Of a stretch of DNA of 64,000 nt, positions 13,014 to 23,340 are shown piece after piece. This stretch comes from Ophiura sarsii (taxonomy: Eukaryota; Echinodermata; Ophiuroidea; Amphilepidida; Ophiuridae): assembly GCA_035610835.1 (NCBI GenBank), contig CM069441.1, forward strand, positions 102,235,606 to 102,299,605. Reading direction: 5' to 3'. The notes beneath the pieces are model-generated. The model did no database searches and was not told the DNA's origin. It was given only the letters and a program-made list of their open reading frames with translations. Positions within the stretch are counted from its first letter, which is position 1. Each line of letters starts with the position of its first letter. Position numbers and translations under genes: made by a program.

Positions 13014-13292
13014 TCATGTGTCTATACGGACAATCACTTTGGTGTATTGATCGGAGCAATCCGCCACAATCCTTATCCCTAGACTATTGCCGGTGGCGTA
13101 TTTGCTGAACGCACTCTTACATTTGGAGACGACTATTGATCGGATGTTATCTTTGATTCCTGCGTTTAAGATGGAAATGTTGGTCCAAGATGCACACACG
13201 CCGCAAGGTGGGAAGCAATACAGGTCCATTAACACTAAATAAAGCACTTTTTTGATCATATTTGTCTTTTCTAAAAAAATGTCCATGGGCAT
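13014..13292 (-). CDS. Candidate terminal exon or small secreted protein
   Basis: A 92-codon minus-strand ORF ends in TGA at 13014-13016. Its composition is unlike the low-complexity ORFs elsewhere. It has mixed codon use with many C-ending codons, five cysteines (about residues 26, 30, 33, 58 and 79) and a dense C-terminal half containing GIKDNIRSIVVSKCK and ADCSDQYTKVIV. From Met12 there is a signal-peptide-like stretch (MIKK, a hydrophobic run, then PPCGVCAS). Alternatively, the codons up to about 13235 are intronic. A minus-strand acceptor (TTTATTTAG) ends at 13235, which would make the exon 13014-13234. I do not recognise the family. No partner exon was identified, so it could also be a chance ORF. 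Confidence 0.4.
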   Translation of the reverse strand: MPMDIFLEKTNMIKKVLYLVLMDLYCFPPCGVCASWTNISILNAGIKDNIRSIVVSKCKSAFSKYATGNSLGIRIVADCSDQYTKVIVRIDT

Positions 13293-14724
13293 TGTAAAGG
13301 TGGGTATCTTTTTATCAAAATTCTCAATGACCTTTAACCAGGTGATAGAAATCCAAAGACAAAATAAAAAGGAAGATTAGTTCAAATTGGCAATGGAGGT
13401 TTGCTGAGAATTGCATTTGATATAAAGGGTCACACTATGATCATAACCAGGGATTTAGTTAGAGTGTGAAGCCTGTTTTCTATGTTTATAATAATAATAA
13501 TGATTATAATAATACACAGCATTTATCTCCAACAAGATCTCCAAGCGCTTCACAAGATAAAAACAAAATCGATAAAATATACACAATTGCCCACAAAATA
13601 TTTTACAAAGCTTAAAAAAACTACAAACATAGAACCAAAACATTTTCTAAATAGAAACCAGTGAAAGACCAATGAACCATAAGATAAAAAACTCGGCATT
13701 GAATCTGGTAGAGTACAGATACAAATGACACCAAAAACTGAAATCTAAAAAGATATTTTCTTCCTTTTTTATGAACCTACACCCACACCCTTAATTGTTA
13801 GGGAAGTGTCCTTTTCTCTGGATCTTTTTCAGGTATAAAACAGTCGCTGCCCACAGGCCTTAGTTATGTGCATAATGCCCTTTCGGACTGAATCATTAGG
13901 ACAGTGAGAGAGGGAGTGACAGGTATTATCATTGCTGTCCTATTTGGATTTATATCTATCTTATAATACTCAAGTTCCAATCAGGATAAATAATAGTCGA
14001 GAAAATGATTCTATGATAACAAAAAATGAAAATTTCCTTCCTCAATGGTATTCATGAGCTAAAATTGTTTCTACCAAATTTGATTCGGTAATAACTTTCA
14101 AAGTTTTCATCAAAATTATCTTTTATGTATAATGGTACCAATGGAAAATGCAACAGGCTAGAGATTTTATTTATTAATATCAAGAGCATCTGAGAAAGCT
14201 AGTGTTCTTGTGTATTGCTTGAGATCCCTTAATGTTTCTCAAGTGTACTTGTTAACCAAATTTATGGGACTGTTAACCTTTTTCTTATGTTTTGGGGCCC
14301 TTCAGCTTTAGCTAGCTGTAAGGTTGTTGCTATAGAACTTCAAAGATACACTTGTGGATTTCAGGATGACGTCACTTAAGGAGAAAAAAACGCTGCAAGT
14401 CAAACTTGCATTTGCATAACAGGTTTGTTGCTCTGCCTGAAGAGCGCTGTTTTTTCCGCACCGACCTTGGGAGTTCTAGCTCAAGAATACGTTTTTACTT
14501 GAATATGATCCTTATCCTAATTATAACAGAATATCGTATAACAGCATTGAGAACGGAACCGAGAAACAACACATTTGTTTTATCTTTGCTCCAAATTGTG
14601 TTTGCTTTGAAACTATTAATGGATTCCTGCAGAGCAAGCCATTATTGGGGAAAGTTTGAATATTTTCCTTATCATGGTTATACCAGAATGTACTTGAGTG
14701 TACGATGGCTGATTTAAAACTTTC
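13293..14724. other. Non-coding, nothing firmly recognised
   Basis: AT-rich sequence with a short ATA/AAT-rich stretch at 13485-13520. The ORF at 14406-14717 has no recognisable motif. I see no terminal repeats here. Confidence 0.4.
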
Positions 14725-15590
14725 TGCGCTGTATTCTCGTACTAAACACGGTAAAACCGTGGCTAACTTAACTCATGTTTAAGTTCAACGCAAGTTTATC
14801 TTTTAGACAGGATGTTTTACAATACATGTTTAAACAATATGAATATCGTCCCCAGGATAACTGTTAAAGCATGCCATTGTATGGAATGGTATTTATTCAA
14901 TAATCAGCGATTTAAAATGGGTTACCATAGAAATGAAAGGAATGCATCAAATGTACGTCTGTCTATATATTCTACTCAAAATGCACCCAAAATGCGCACC
15001 ATGGTGTTGCAAAAAGAAAATCAGGATGTGCACTCGGTGCAAATGGTTAGTTAAAACGTATGTTAAGCTACCCCCATACCCATGTTTAAAGTTAGACACT
15101 TTTCAGCTAGTTACATGCGTGTTTAAAGGTGGATGTGCCGATCACTTACAATTTTTTTCCCTTCACATCAACATATTTTGATTTCAAAAGAAAACTCATA
15201 TTTTTCTCATTATTTCTGTAAAATCGTTGGTGCAAGATATATTCCTGATTTAGACGTTATAGGCCAAAATGCAGTGAATTACCAGCAAATGTGGTTAACC
15301 ACCCGGCTAGTTTGTGTACTACTCAATGGGCAAATTTCATGTCACCTTGTGTTTTTAAAATAAGAACCATTGGAGTTATGCAACTCAAAATTTGGAATAT
15401 GACTATTTTAAGGAAGACCCTTCATGTAGAATATAAAACATCTAATCGGAACACCTACCTTTAAGTTCAATATATTTTAGAGAATTGCTATTTAGTTAAG
15501 CGATGTGGTTAAAGTCAAAGTTAAACGTGGGTTTAGCTAAAAAACCGTGTTTAAATACCTACGAAAATACGCCCCACTGCGTCTAGTCTA
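14725..15590. mobile_element. Possible element with imperfect terminal inverted repeats
   Basis: The left end (TATTCTCGTACTAAACACGG with GCTAACTTAACTCATGTTTAA) resembles the inverse of the right end (TAAACGTGGGTTTAGCTAA, then CCGTGTTTAAATACCTACGA). The inner part, 15080-15480, has a diverged copy at about 19930-20310. No transposase is visible. The boundaries are approximate. Confidence 0.4.
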
Positions 15591-16069
15591 GAATTAAATC
15601 TAATATTATTGCCAAGTCGTGGTCAAGGGTCCTTCAAAACTACAAGCTATTTAGTCCAGCTCAAGTTTGGACTTGAGTTATGGCTCATCTACATTCCAGA
15701 TAGACCATCATATTATGTTGTGTGAAGCATCATTTGATATTTGTAAGGAGAACCATTGTATATATAAATGCGAGGTGTTGGTGTCTCTGTTGGATTTGGT
15801 ATGGTTAGGGTTATTTGTCTTAAAAGGTTTTATGTGGAACCACAAGCTGAAAAACATTCTCAAGTGGTAATGGAGTGAGAGGGATATACAGTCTAAATTC
15901 TCAAGAAGATAGCTGAACAATAGGCTTATTTGTTACAAATTCATTTGGCCAACTGCTTCCAAAATAACAGCCGTCTTCACTGTTCTTTTCGCTCCCACAA
16001 ACTTGCAGTAGACATTCCTAGATCCAACACAGACACAAAAGTTCATATAAATACCATCTCATGTCCACA
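15591..16069. other. Non-coding, nothing recognised
   Basis: Overlapping short ORFs lie on both strands at 15667-15920. They have no conserved motif and are treated as chance. Confidence 0.45.
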
Positions 16070-16240
16070 CAGTGGCGTAGCTAGAATTTTGATATTGGGG
16101 GAGGGGTATGAAATAAAAGTGAACCGACAAGACTTAACCGACAACTAATTTGACAGTCATATTCCATGATTCCCTTTGATTCCCGTGATTCCCAAACAGA
16201 ACCTATCTCAACAGATATTCCCCCTATAGCTACACCACTA
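16070..16240. mobile_element. Decayed hAT-like short element
   Basis: The left end CAGTGGCGTAGCTAGAATTT and the right end TAGCTACACCACTA are imperfect inverse copies of the common CAGTGGCGTAGC hAT terminus. No 8-bp target duplication is visible. The right edge is interrupted by the palindrome that starts at 16241. Confidence 0.45.
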
Positions 16241-16993
16241 CACTCTTAGAAAAAATGGTTCGTTTAAGAACCCTTTTTTGTCCCGCGGGGAGCACCTTTT
16301 GGCCTAAAAGGTTCTAAAAAGAACCTTAGAATGGATCTTTGAAGAACTTTCAAATTTTAAATAAGACATAAAGGTATATTTACTTTTTTGTTTTTATGTA
16401 ATATGCAAATTCAAGAGAAATGTAAACAAATTTAGTCCTTTTCAACTGTTAAAAATCATTTCTTCTTGGCTAAAAACATTTTTTACCGTTTTACCAAGAA
16501 CCATTGAGGGTTCTCCATAATTTTTCCCCAAAAGGTTCTTGAAGCTTGAGGAACCATTTTCTTGGCTAAAGAACCCTTTTAGAACCTTTTTTGGTTCTAA
16601 AAGGAACCCAATGAAATTTCTATAGGGTTCCTTTTAGAACCAAAAAAGGTTCTAAAAGGGTTCTTTAGCCAAGAAAATGGTTCCTCAAGCTTCAAGAACC
16701 TTTTGGGAAAAAATTATGGAGAACCCTCAATGGTTTTTGGTAAAACGGTAAAAAATGTTTTTAGCCAAGAAGAAATGATTTTTAACAGTTGAAAAGGATT
16801 AAATTTGTTTACATTTCTCTTGAATTTGCATATTACATAAAAACAAAAAAGTAAATATACCTTTAGGTCTTATTTAAAATTTGAAAGTTCTTCAAAGAAC
16901 CATTCTAAGGTTCTTTTTAGAACCTTTTAGGCCAAAAGGTGCTCCCCGCGGGACAAAAAAGGGTTCTTAAACGAACCATTTTTTCTAAGAGTG
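16241..16993. mobile_element. 753-bp near-perfect palindromic MITE
   Basis: Two arms of 369 bp (16241-16609 and 16625-16993) flank a 15-base loop. I saw about half a dozen mismatches, so arm identity is roughly 98%. The ends read CACTCTTAGAAAAAATGG and its inverse, and the flanks are TA on both sides (16239-16240, 16994-16995). This fits a Tc1/mariner-type target. It carries no ORF of interest. End fragments of the same family occur at 25863-25890 and 41521-41555. Confidence 0.9.
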
Positions 16994-17090
16994 TATATGG
17001 AAATATGCTCTTACTCCACATATACTTCACAAGCTAGCCAAAAAGCTTCAAAGAGGAGGAGGTGTTAATCACTATCTTATCAACTATAGT

Positions 17091-17301
17091 TTAATCAGTT
17101 CCAAAATAGAGAGTAATATGCGGTTTTTTATCTCTCCGCGCACCAAAGTACTCCAAGCGTACACACAGAATGTTGGCATTTGCAAGTGACACGCATACGG
17201 TTTACAACGCATGGTATTGCGCCATGCAAGCGTTAAGTGCGTCTACGCTCTTCTGTATTTATTTTCTGCTGTAAACAGGTTTCCAATTAGGAACTGATTA
17301 A
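17091..17301. repeat. MITE-like dispersed repeat with TTAATCAGTTCC ends
   Basis: TTAATCAGTTCC at 17091 is inverted as GGAACTGATTAA at 17290. The interior shares CCAAGCGTACAC and TTTCTGCTGTAA with 45478-45610. Its left part is the inverse of 17905-17985 and 28470-28552. The right TTAA is also the left target site of the next element. Confidence 0.6.
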
Positions 17302-17539
17302 CACTTTCCACGCGGCTATTAGTTTACCATATACAAAACAGATTTTTCAGAAACCTTTCCTAAACTTCAAAGTCTATCTCAAGGATTACTGAACCAATAC
17401 CAGGCATGTTTGTACTTATTTCAATGCATTTCTCCTGGTGATTCCAAATATGGTAATAAAATTCAATAATATTGACATTTTTGAAACATTTTGTGAAATT
17501 TTGGAATGTCGTCTGCAGCCGCCTGCCGCATGGAAAGTG
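17302..17539. mobile_element. TTAA-flanked MITE, copy 1 (piggyBac-like)
   Basis: TTAA lies on both sides (17298-17301, 17540-17543). The ends are CACTTTCCACGCGGC and an imperfect inverse ending GCATGGAAAGTG. Copies are at 24863-25069 (same orientation) and 30738-30979 (inverse). The TTAA duplication points to piggyBac-type mobilisation. At 238 bp it is non-autonomous. Confidence 0.8.
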
Positions 17540-17628
17540 TTAACTATTGAAACAACAGTCTCAAAAAAGGAAAATTTTACAAACAGAGAAAGAGAGAAAA
17601 TTCTCAAACAAAGGCTTCCAATAGAAAC

Positions 17629-17657
17629 CTTTTATCAGAGAAAGTCTCCGATAAAAG
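17629..17657. repeat. Small hairpin
   Basis: CTTTTATC-A-GAGA and TCTC-C-GATAAAAG pair as a stem of 12 bp and one mismatch around an AAG loop. It may be chance. Confidence 0.45.
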
Positions 17658-17904
17658 AGGACGATTTGAAACGTGAAGAAATCAGATGGCGATGACAATC
17701 TGAAATAGTGCTGATGATCTCCGTATTCAAAATTCAGCCTCCTCTGATACATGTATATAATGCGCCCTAAAGGTGTGTTTTGTGTAACAATTTATTAAGC
17801 CATGTCTGCTTTGCTTTTTATGCTTGAGCTGCAGGTGAACTCTTAAGCTGCATTTACACACACCTTAAAGCCATGTCGTACATCCTTAAGCTGCTGCGTG
17901 CACC

Positions 17905-17985
17905 CTAAAGCTTGGATTACTTTTGCGCGCAGAGAGATCTAAACTGAATATTTCTCACCAATTTAGAACTGATTAAACTATAGCA
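17905..17985 (+). repeat. Dispersed repeat fragment (GGATTACTTTTGCGCGC family)
   Basis: CTTGGATTACTTTTGCGCGC, an AGAGAGAT block and AGAACTGATTAAACTATAG match 28470-28552 and 39500-39566. They match the inverse of 17083-17160 and parts of 45478-45503 and 47826-47850. Confidence 0.65.
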
Positions 17986-18600
17986 GCAATATATAGGTTT
18001 CATTTTCTAACATAATACTGAATAATGCACGCGTCGTCAAGGCATACAATGTCTGTCAAATCAGTTATGGAGAAATATTAAGGGTTTTCTCAGCTGGCTA
18101 TTTATGTGGTCTGCCTTACACGCACATGTTATGAGACATAGAGAAATCCATTATTCAAAATGTTTTGACTGCTAGGGTCCATTGCAATGATAAAGGTGTG
18201 ATCATTTGAATTGCATTAGCTTATAGTGCGAGGAGAAACTACAGGGTGTTACAGAAAATAGGCAATTTGGTTTGACAGAGCTTTTTGTTTCATTTTCACA
18301 TTTGGCCCTGTTTACAAATCTCTTGTGAAATAAGAAGAATATATTGCAAAATTGGTTTTCAAAATGGTGCTAAATCAAAGCCAGTTACTAACTAGTGTTA
18401 GAGCCCTGTTCAACAAATGAAAGCTTTTGGTGTTGCAGCTCTTGTTTCATGGCCTCAAAATGTTGGTATAAAATAGAACTTGATTTTCTGTTTTCTAAGA
18501 ACTTTCCTAGAATTTATCTATGTAGCTTTTATGCTAAATTAAATCGGCACTTTATAAATTCAATTGGACAGAATCTAGAGGCACATTAGGGTACAAGATC

Positions 18601-18975
18601 AAGTTCTTAGATCAAGCTCTAACTATAAAGGAAAAGTCACTTTAACCCTAACCACGCTAAATCCAACAAAATGTCCCATTGCGCAATCACTCATGTGTAC
18701 ATATAGGCTCCGAAAAACTACCTGGACTCGGGCCGCGATGGCCCGGGTTTTATTCCCGGGGCCGCACACACCATTTTTTCTGTCATTATTTCAAGTTCTA
18801 AGATCAAGCTCTAATTATAAAGGAAAAGTCACGTTAACCCTAACCACGCTAAATCCAACAAAATGTCCCATAGCGCAATCACTCAAATGTACATATAGGC
18901 TCCGAAAAACGACCTTGACTCAGGCCGCGATGGCCCAGGTTCTATTCAGGTTCCCCCCCCCCCCCCCCCCCCCCC
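18601..18975 (+). repeat. 192-bp tandem pair ending in a C run
   Basis: Units start at 18601 and 18793 (AAGTTCTTAGATCAAGCTCT and AAGTTCTAAGATCAAGCTCT). Both contain TAACCCTAACCACGCTAAAT and a GC-rich tail, GGCCGCGATGGCCC. The GGGTTTTATTCCC in the first unit resembles a tRNA T arm, so a SINE origin is possible. The second unit ends in a 23-base C run (18953-18975). Confidence 0.75.
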
Positions 18976-18989
18976 ATGATGGGTTAGGG

Positions 18990-19440
18990 TTATAGAACAG
19001 ACTTTTAAAAGACACTTTATTTAAATGTTGCGGCTTATTGGTTGCACAAAAAGGGAAATGTGTAGAATAAGCTTTTTAGAGTATAGCGACTTCACTCACG
19101 GGCATTCGCTTATACGATTGAGATGAACTTACCACAAATGGTTATAACTGAATGAGATTTAATGAAATGCCACCATGGATTACTATCATTTCCAGTAAAG
19201 GTTTTGTAATTCAAATTTGATTTCGACCGTAGTTTCATCACAATGTAATGACTTTTGTTTCACCATGTAGAATTTAAAAAGAATCCCTTTCCCCTTCGTG
19301 GTCAATCATTACTCCACCAAATTAATTTTTAAACGTGTCTGGAATGTTGTGATGAGATTTTGCTTAAGTATAATGTAAATAACACAACAATGGCCAGACA
19401 GTGGACATACAGTGGACGCTCCATGTATTTAAGAATCCAA
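18990..19440. other. Non-coding, nothing recognised
   Basis: AT-rich sequence without a repeat match seen inside this window. Confidence 0.45.
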
Positions 19441-19700
19441 GAGTTAATTACATTTGTAAAGATCTGCCAGTCTTGAGTATCACTCTCTCTCTGAAGCTGA
19501 CCGCAGGTGACTCTCGAATAGAGAATAATTAGCCCACAATCATGAGTGCATTTGCTGCATCGTGGTATGTGTCTTACCGCTATAGAACATTATCTTGAAG
19601 GGGTCTGAACATAAGTGGTGTATATATTAAAAGACGAAACCTCTCTCCACAGTAATAACAAACAACATGGGGCTATGTTGACTCGGTAAGACTGGCGTCA
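19440..19700 (+). repeat. Old dispersed repeat, copy 1 of 3
   Basis: AAGCTGACCGCAGGTGACTC, ATTAGCCCACAATCATGAGTG and a following GGGGCTATGTTGACTC block are matched in diverged form at 22790-22985. A shorter match is at 21430-21545. Divergence is high, so this is an old family or an old local duplication. Confidence 0.55.
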
Positions 19701-19929
19701 TCTGGGCAAGGCAGATGTGTATGTTATGCAACAGATGTGAGTGTTTTGATCATAAGGATACTAAAGCTCTTACGTAGAACTTGTGCAGGCTTTAACTGAG
19801 TGATAACGGTTCTTTCAGTTTGATTCCAGGTGCCAGCCGATATGGTTCTAGTCCTGGCTTTTATTCATGTTATTTGGTTGATAGTTTATTCCCAAAATCA
19901 CACACAGTATGTTAGATTAAGAAAATACT

Positions 19930-20310
19930 TTTTCATGTTAAAGGTATATGTTCTGATCACTTCATTTGGGCTATGATTTTCTTTTCACATCAAGATATTT
20001 TGATATCAGAAGAATCCCCATATTTTTCTCATTATGTCTGTAAAATCTTAGGGGCCAGCAATGTTCCATTTAGAAATTATAGATTTAAATGAGGTGAATT
20101 ACTGCCAAAGGTGGTTAACCACCCGCCAGTTAGGGTACTACTTAATGGGCAGATTTCTTGCGACCTTGTGCTTCTAAAATAAGAACCATTTGTCCATCAT
20201 GGAGTTATGCAACTCAAACTTGCGACAATTTTAAGGATGACCTTTCATGTAAAATAGAAAACATCAAGTTGAAAATCAGGCCAGCAATCAGAACATCTAC
20301 CTTTAACTCT
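19930..20310 (+). repeat. Diverged copy of 15080-15480
   Basis: Shared blocks include TTTTTCTCATTAT, CTGTAAAATC, GTGAATTAC, GGTTAACCACCCG and AAAATAAGAACCATT, in the same order. Confidence 0.7.
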
Positions 20311-20439
20311 AAAGCATAATGCTCTGTAGTACTGCATATCTCTATAACTGGTTCACCCCTTCCTCCTTTGCTTCCGCTCTCCTTGTACAATCATAGCAGT
20401 ACCTATATGTGTTCAAAATCATTTGTAGCTTACTATGTA

Positions 20440-20580
20440 GCATAGAGGTCAGAGACTGGGGCTCGTATCGTGTACGGTCGACCCTATATATTCAATTCCC
20501 ACTGCTGATAGAGCCTGTCCTCACCTAATTATTCCCAACATTCCCAAAACTACCATAGGTATGTTTTAAAAAGCTAAGAT
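20440..20580 (+). repeat. Possible SINE-like fragment
   Basis: A degenerate B-box-like TATTCAATTCCCA is followed by a tail motif, ATTCCCAAAACTACCA. The tail recurs at 34126-34145 (ATTCCCAAAACTACAA) and weakly at 19890. The promoter boxes are poor. Confidence 0.3.
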
Positions 20581-20689
20581 AAGTTGATACTAAGATTGTT
20601 AACCGTGCAATGTGGTTATATTCAACTGCTATTTCGAGACGAGTACGTTCAGGAACGTAATAAGGAATAATTAGTTGGGGGAAAACGTA

Positions 20690-20985
20690 CAAAAAAGGGA
20701 CATCTGCATGTCAGTGTAGCACTTGCGCAATGCAGGGTGGTGTATTTTGGGGATGTGCCCCCACCCCCGGAGTTGCAATTTTTTGGAAAATGAAGCTCAA
20801 ATCAAGCCATTTGGTGCAAAATGTGTTCGCTATGACCTAAATTTTGCGTAAATAAACTTGGCAAGTATTATAGGCCAAGTCGTACGGTTACGAGGCAGAC
20901 TTTTTCTTGAGGGGAGGGGGGGGGGGGGGGGGGGGGGGGGTGGGGTGAGGGGCGTCAATCCTCCTGGTTACAGGCCTGAAGACAT
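20690..20985. mobile_element. G-rich transposon fragment
   Basis: A 25-base G run at 20916-20940 sits between GAGGCAGACTTTTTCTTGAG and GGGCGTCAATCCTCC, with a C/G-rich patch at 20756-20775. The context resembles the G-run termini of hAT-like elements here, but no terminal repeat pair could be fixed. Confidence 0.35.
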
Positions 20986-21429
20986 TGCAATACATCTATT
21001 TATTTATTTGCTCATGCTCCCCTATTTCACCACACACCACTGGCTGCAGTACGTTTTGGTGGACAGGGGGCTAATACATGGCAATGCACAGCAAAATAAC
21101 AGCGACAAGTTACTTTAGATTAAATTTATGATTCTATACACATCCTCCGTAAACCACTACTGAGTACAGAGCTTGAGTATCAGCCATCACTGCGACAATT
21201 GAAATTTGGTCAATTTAATTTCACCCTTTTGCTTTATGTACTTTCAAAAATGATTTTAAATCTTATGAAAACTGACACTAGTAAATGTTTTCTTTGGAAC
21301 TCTTTGGCTATTTCTCAACCGCTGTAATAGAAAATCCCGTTCTGAGCTAATCAAGAAAGGGTGACGCATTTCAATCAATCTTTTAAAGTTTGCCGGTTCA
21401 CGTATTGGTCCCAATAATGTGTACTGCAC

Positions 21430-21545
21430 ATGGCGCTAATTGGATTGATTATCCCGCAATCAAGAGTGCATTACGGTGTTATCTGGGGTTAGTAGCGTAC
21501 GTAACAGGAATTCTTTCGCACGTTGAGCAAATGATGTGAGCGCTG
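21430..21545 (+). repeat. Old dispersed repeat, copy 2 of 3
   Basis: GGATTGATTATCCCGCAATCAAGAGTGCA corresponds in part to the block at 19525 and the one at 22820. This is the weakest match of the three. Confidence 0.4.
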
Positions 21546-21549
21546 TTGT

Positions 21550-22385
21550 AGACGATGTTGATTCGCTGGGAACGGTGTCATATTTGTTTTGTCTGCAGAA
21601 TGTACACAATAAAAGGGATGTCAGTTAAATGTTCAAGAGTGTGATATAGGTTTGTTAATGAATACTTGGTTTTTCTAAAAAAAAACGTTTTTGGCTTTTT
21701 CAGTGCTGGAGAAAATGGCAATTTTTTTTAAGGTGATTTCTTTTCTTTTTCTAGATAAATTTTTTTTTGAAGCAAATTGGAATACTGCCGCTGAATTTCT
21801 GATACGAAACAGGGAAGCGTCATTATTATTTGAAACAAGATCAATATCATGATGGTTTATAGGCCTTTTGTCAATATCTCCAAAAAACGCATGCTTACAA
21901 GGACTTATTTTATAACAAAAGAGCTCAGAATGTTTGCTACATTAAAAAAACCCAATGTATTCTTTCTTAATCTTAGGTAGATAGCATTGGGTTACTATTG
22001 TAGATAGCATTGGATCAGTTTTGGTTGAAGCATCACAATTTAGGGGAAGGCGATAAATAGGTGGACAAAGACAATTTAGGGGGGACAAGGATATATTTAA
22101 TACAAATGGAGTGCTTGGCAACTTATATGGGGAAGGTTTATGAATTATAATCCCCACCCTATTTCCACTGCCTATGCGTTGGATTGCTGTATTTGCATAT
22201 CCGTCAGCCTGGACCCGGTCTCAGAGCGGAGCGTCCCTGGCCAACAACCCCTCATTTTAAATGTGTATAACCCCCCCCCCCCCCCCCCATGAAGTTGACC
22301 CAAACATTTACCAAATTTCACTCTATATTTAGATTGAATATTTTCAATCTTTTGAAAAACAGCAAATTTAAGGATATAAGACCCA
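21550..22385. other. Non-coding with a C run
   Basis: An 18-base C run lies at 22271-22288, and a short direct repeat (AGATAGCATTGG) at about 21978 and 22004. I recognise nothing else. Confidence 0.4.
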
Positions 22386-22388
22386 TAA

Positions 22389-22478
22389 ATGTACCAGCAA
22401 TGGCTATTTAAAGGGGTCATTCATTTACTAGAAATGTACCAGCAATTGCTATTTAAAGGGGTCATTCATTTACTAGAC
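22389..22478 (+). repeat. 45-bp tandem repeat, two units
   Basis: Units start at 22389 and 22434 with ATGTACCAGCAA. Each contains GGGGTCATTCATTTACTAGA. They are nearly identical. Confidence 0.85.
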
Positions 22479-22769
22479 AGGTGAAATAGGACCCTATTTG
22501 GCCACATATCCACTAAGAGCCCACCCCCTTGGATGTATACATGTTGGGTTTTAGGGTTCATTTGACACAAGTTAGGTATAAAATACGATGTAAGAATGTA
22601 ATAAGATGAGTTAAGAGATTAAGGGTAATGGTTGCAATTGCTATCATGTATACAAAAGAAGAAGGAAGCTGAGAATTATATAAACCCTTTTTATTCTTTG
22701 TGTGTAAAGATAATAGCAGGATAATTTTTTGAAACAGTCTTTACATTGTTTGAATACCTGCTTTCACAC

Positions 22770-22985
22770 GCAAAGCAGCGTCAGGCTCTAAAGCTGACCG
22801 CATATGACACCAAACGGAATGATTAGTCCACAATCAAAGAGTGTGGCAGTATGTGCTACTGTCACGGAACATTACATGCAAGAGTTTGAAGGTAAGTGGC
22901 ATATATTAGATGAACATCTCACACACTTGGAACAAAAAACATTAGGGGCTATGTGAAATTAGATTGACTCCATACTACGTCATGC
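22770..22985 (+). repeat. Old dispersed repeat, copy 3 of 3
   Basis: AAAGCTGACCGCATATGAC, GATTAGTCCACAATCAAAGAG and GGGGCTATGTGAAATTAGATT parallel the blocks at 19490-19690 in the same order. Confidence 0.55.
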
Positions 22986-23154
22986 TTGTTTGTTTGATAC
23001 TTATTAAAAGACCGCAGTCACATTGCGATTCAATTTATCATTCGGCTTGTGTGTGATTCTGTTTTAGAACAAATTTGTTGATTTTCAGTACTCAGACTTT
23101 GAAATAGATTCATCCTTGCACATGTTGAGCAGGGGCGTAGCGTCATAGGGGCAC

Positions 23155-23199
23155 GGGGGGGGGGGGGGGGGGGGCACGGGCCCCCCCCCCCCCCCCCCC
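23155..23199. repeat. G run / C run hairpin
   Basis: Twenty G (23155-23174), then CACGGG, then nineteen C (23181-23199). The two runs can pair as a G:C hairpin with a loop of a few bases. Run lengths are unreliable in assemblies. Confidence 0.8.
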
Positions 23200-23340
23200 A
23201 ATGATTTTCGGAGAAAAAAAAAGGAAGGGAAGGGGAAAGAAAGGGAAAAGGAAAGGGGAAAAGAAAGGGAAGGAAGAAAAAAGAGAGGTAGAGGAGGGTA
23301 GAAAATAAAAAGGAAGGGGAAAGAAAGGAAGAAAGTTAAA
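23200..23340 (+). repeat. Polypurine tract inside the hAT element
   Basis: About 130 bases consist almost only of A and G, with GGAAAGAAAGGG-like subrepeats and only a few T interruptions. It could form a triplex. A second A/G-rich patch lies at about 23636-23675. Confidence 0.8.

Noticed and set aside
14406..14717. 103-codon ORF as a gene
   Set aside because: It has no motif, no splice context and AT-driven composition; this length is expected by chance in a window with many such ORFs.
17438..17695. 85-codon ORF on the plus strand
   Set aside because: Its first half lies inside the TTAA MITE, whose other copies do not keep the frame.
18640..18860. Telomere repeat (TAACCC)
   Set aside because: Only single TAACCCTAACC occurrences exist within a 192-bp tandem unit, with no run.
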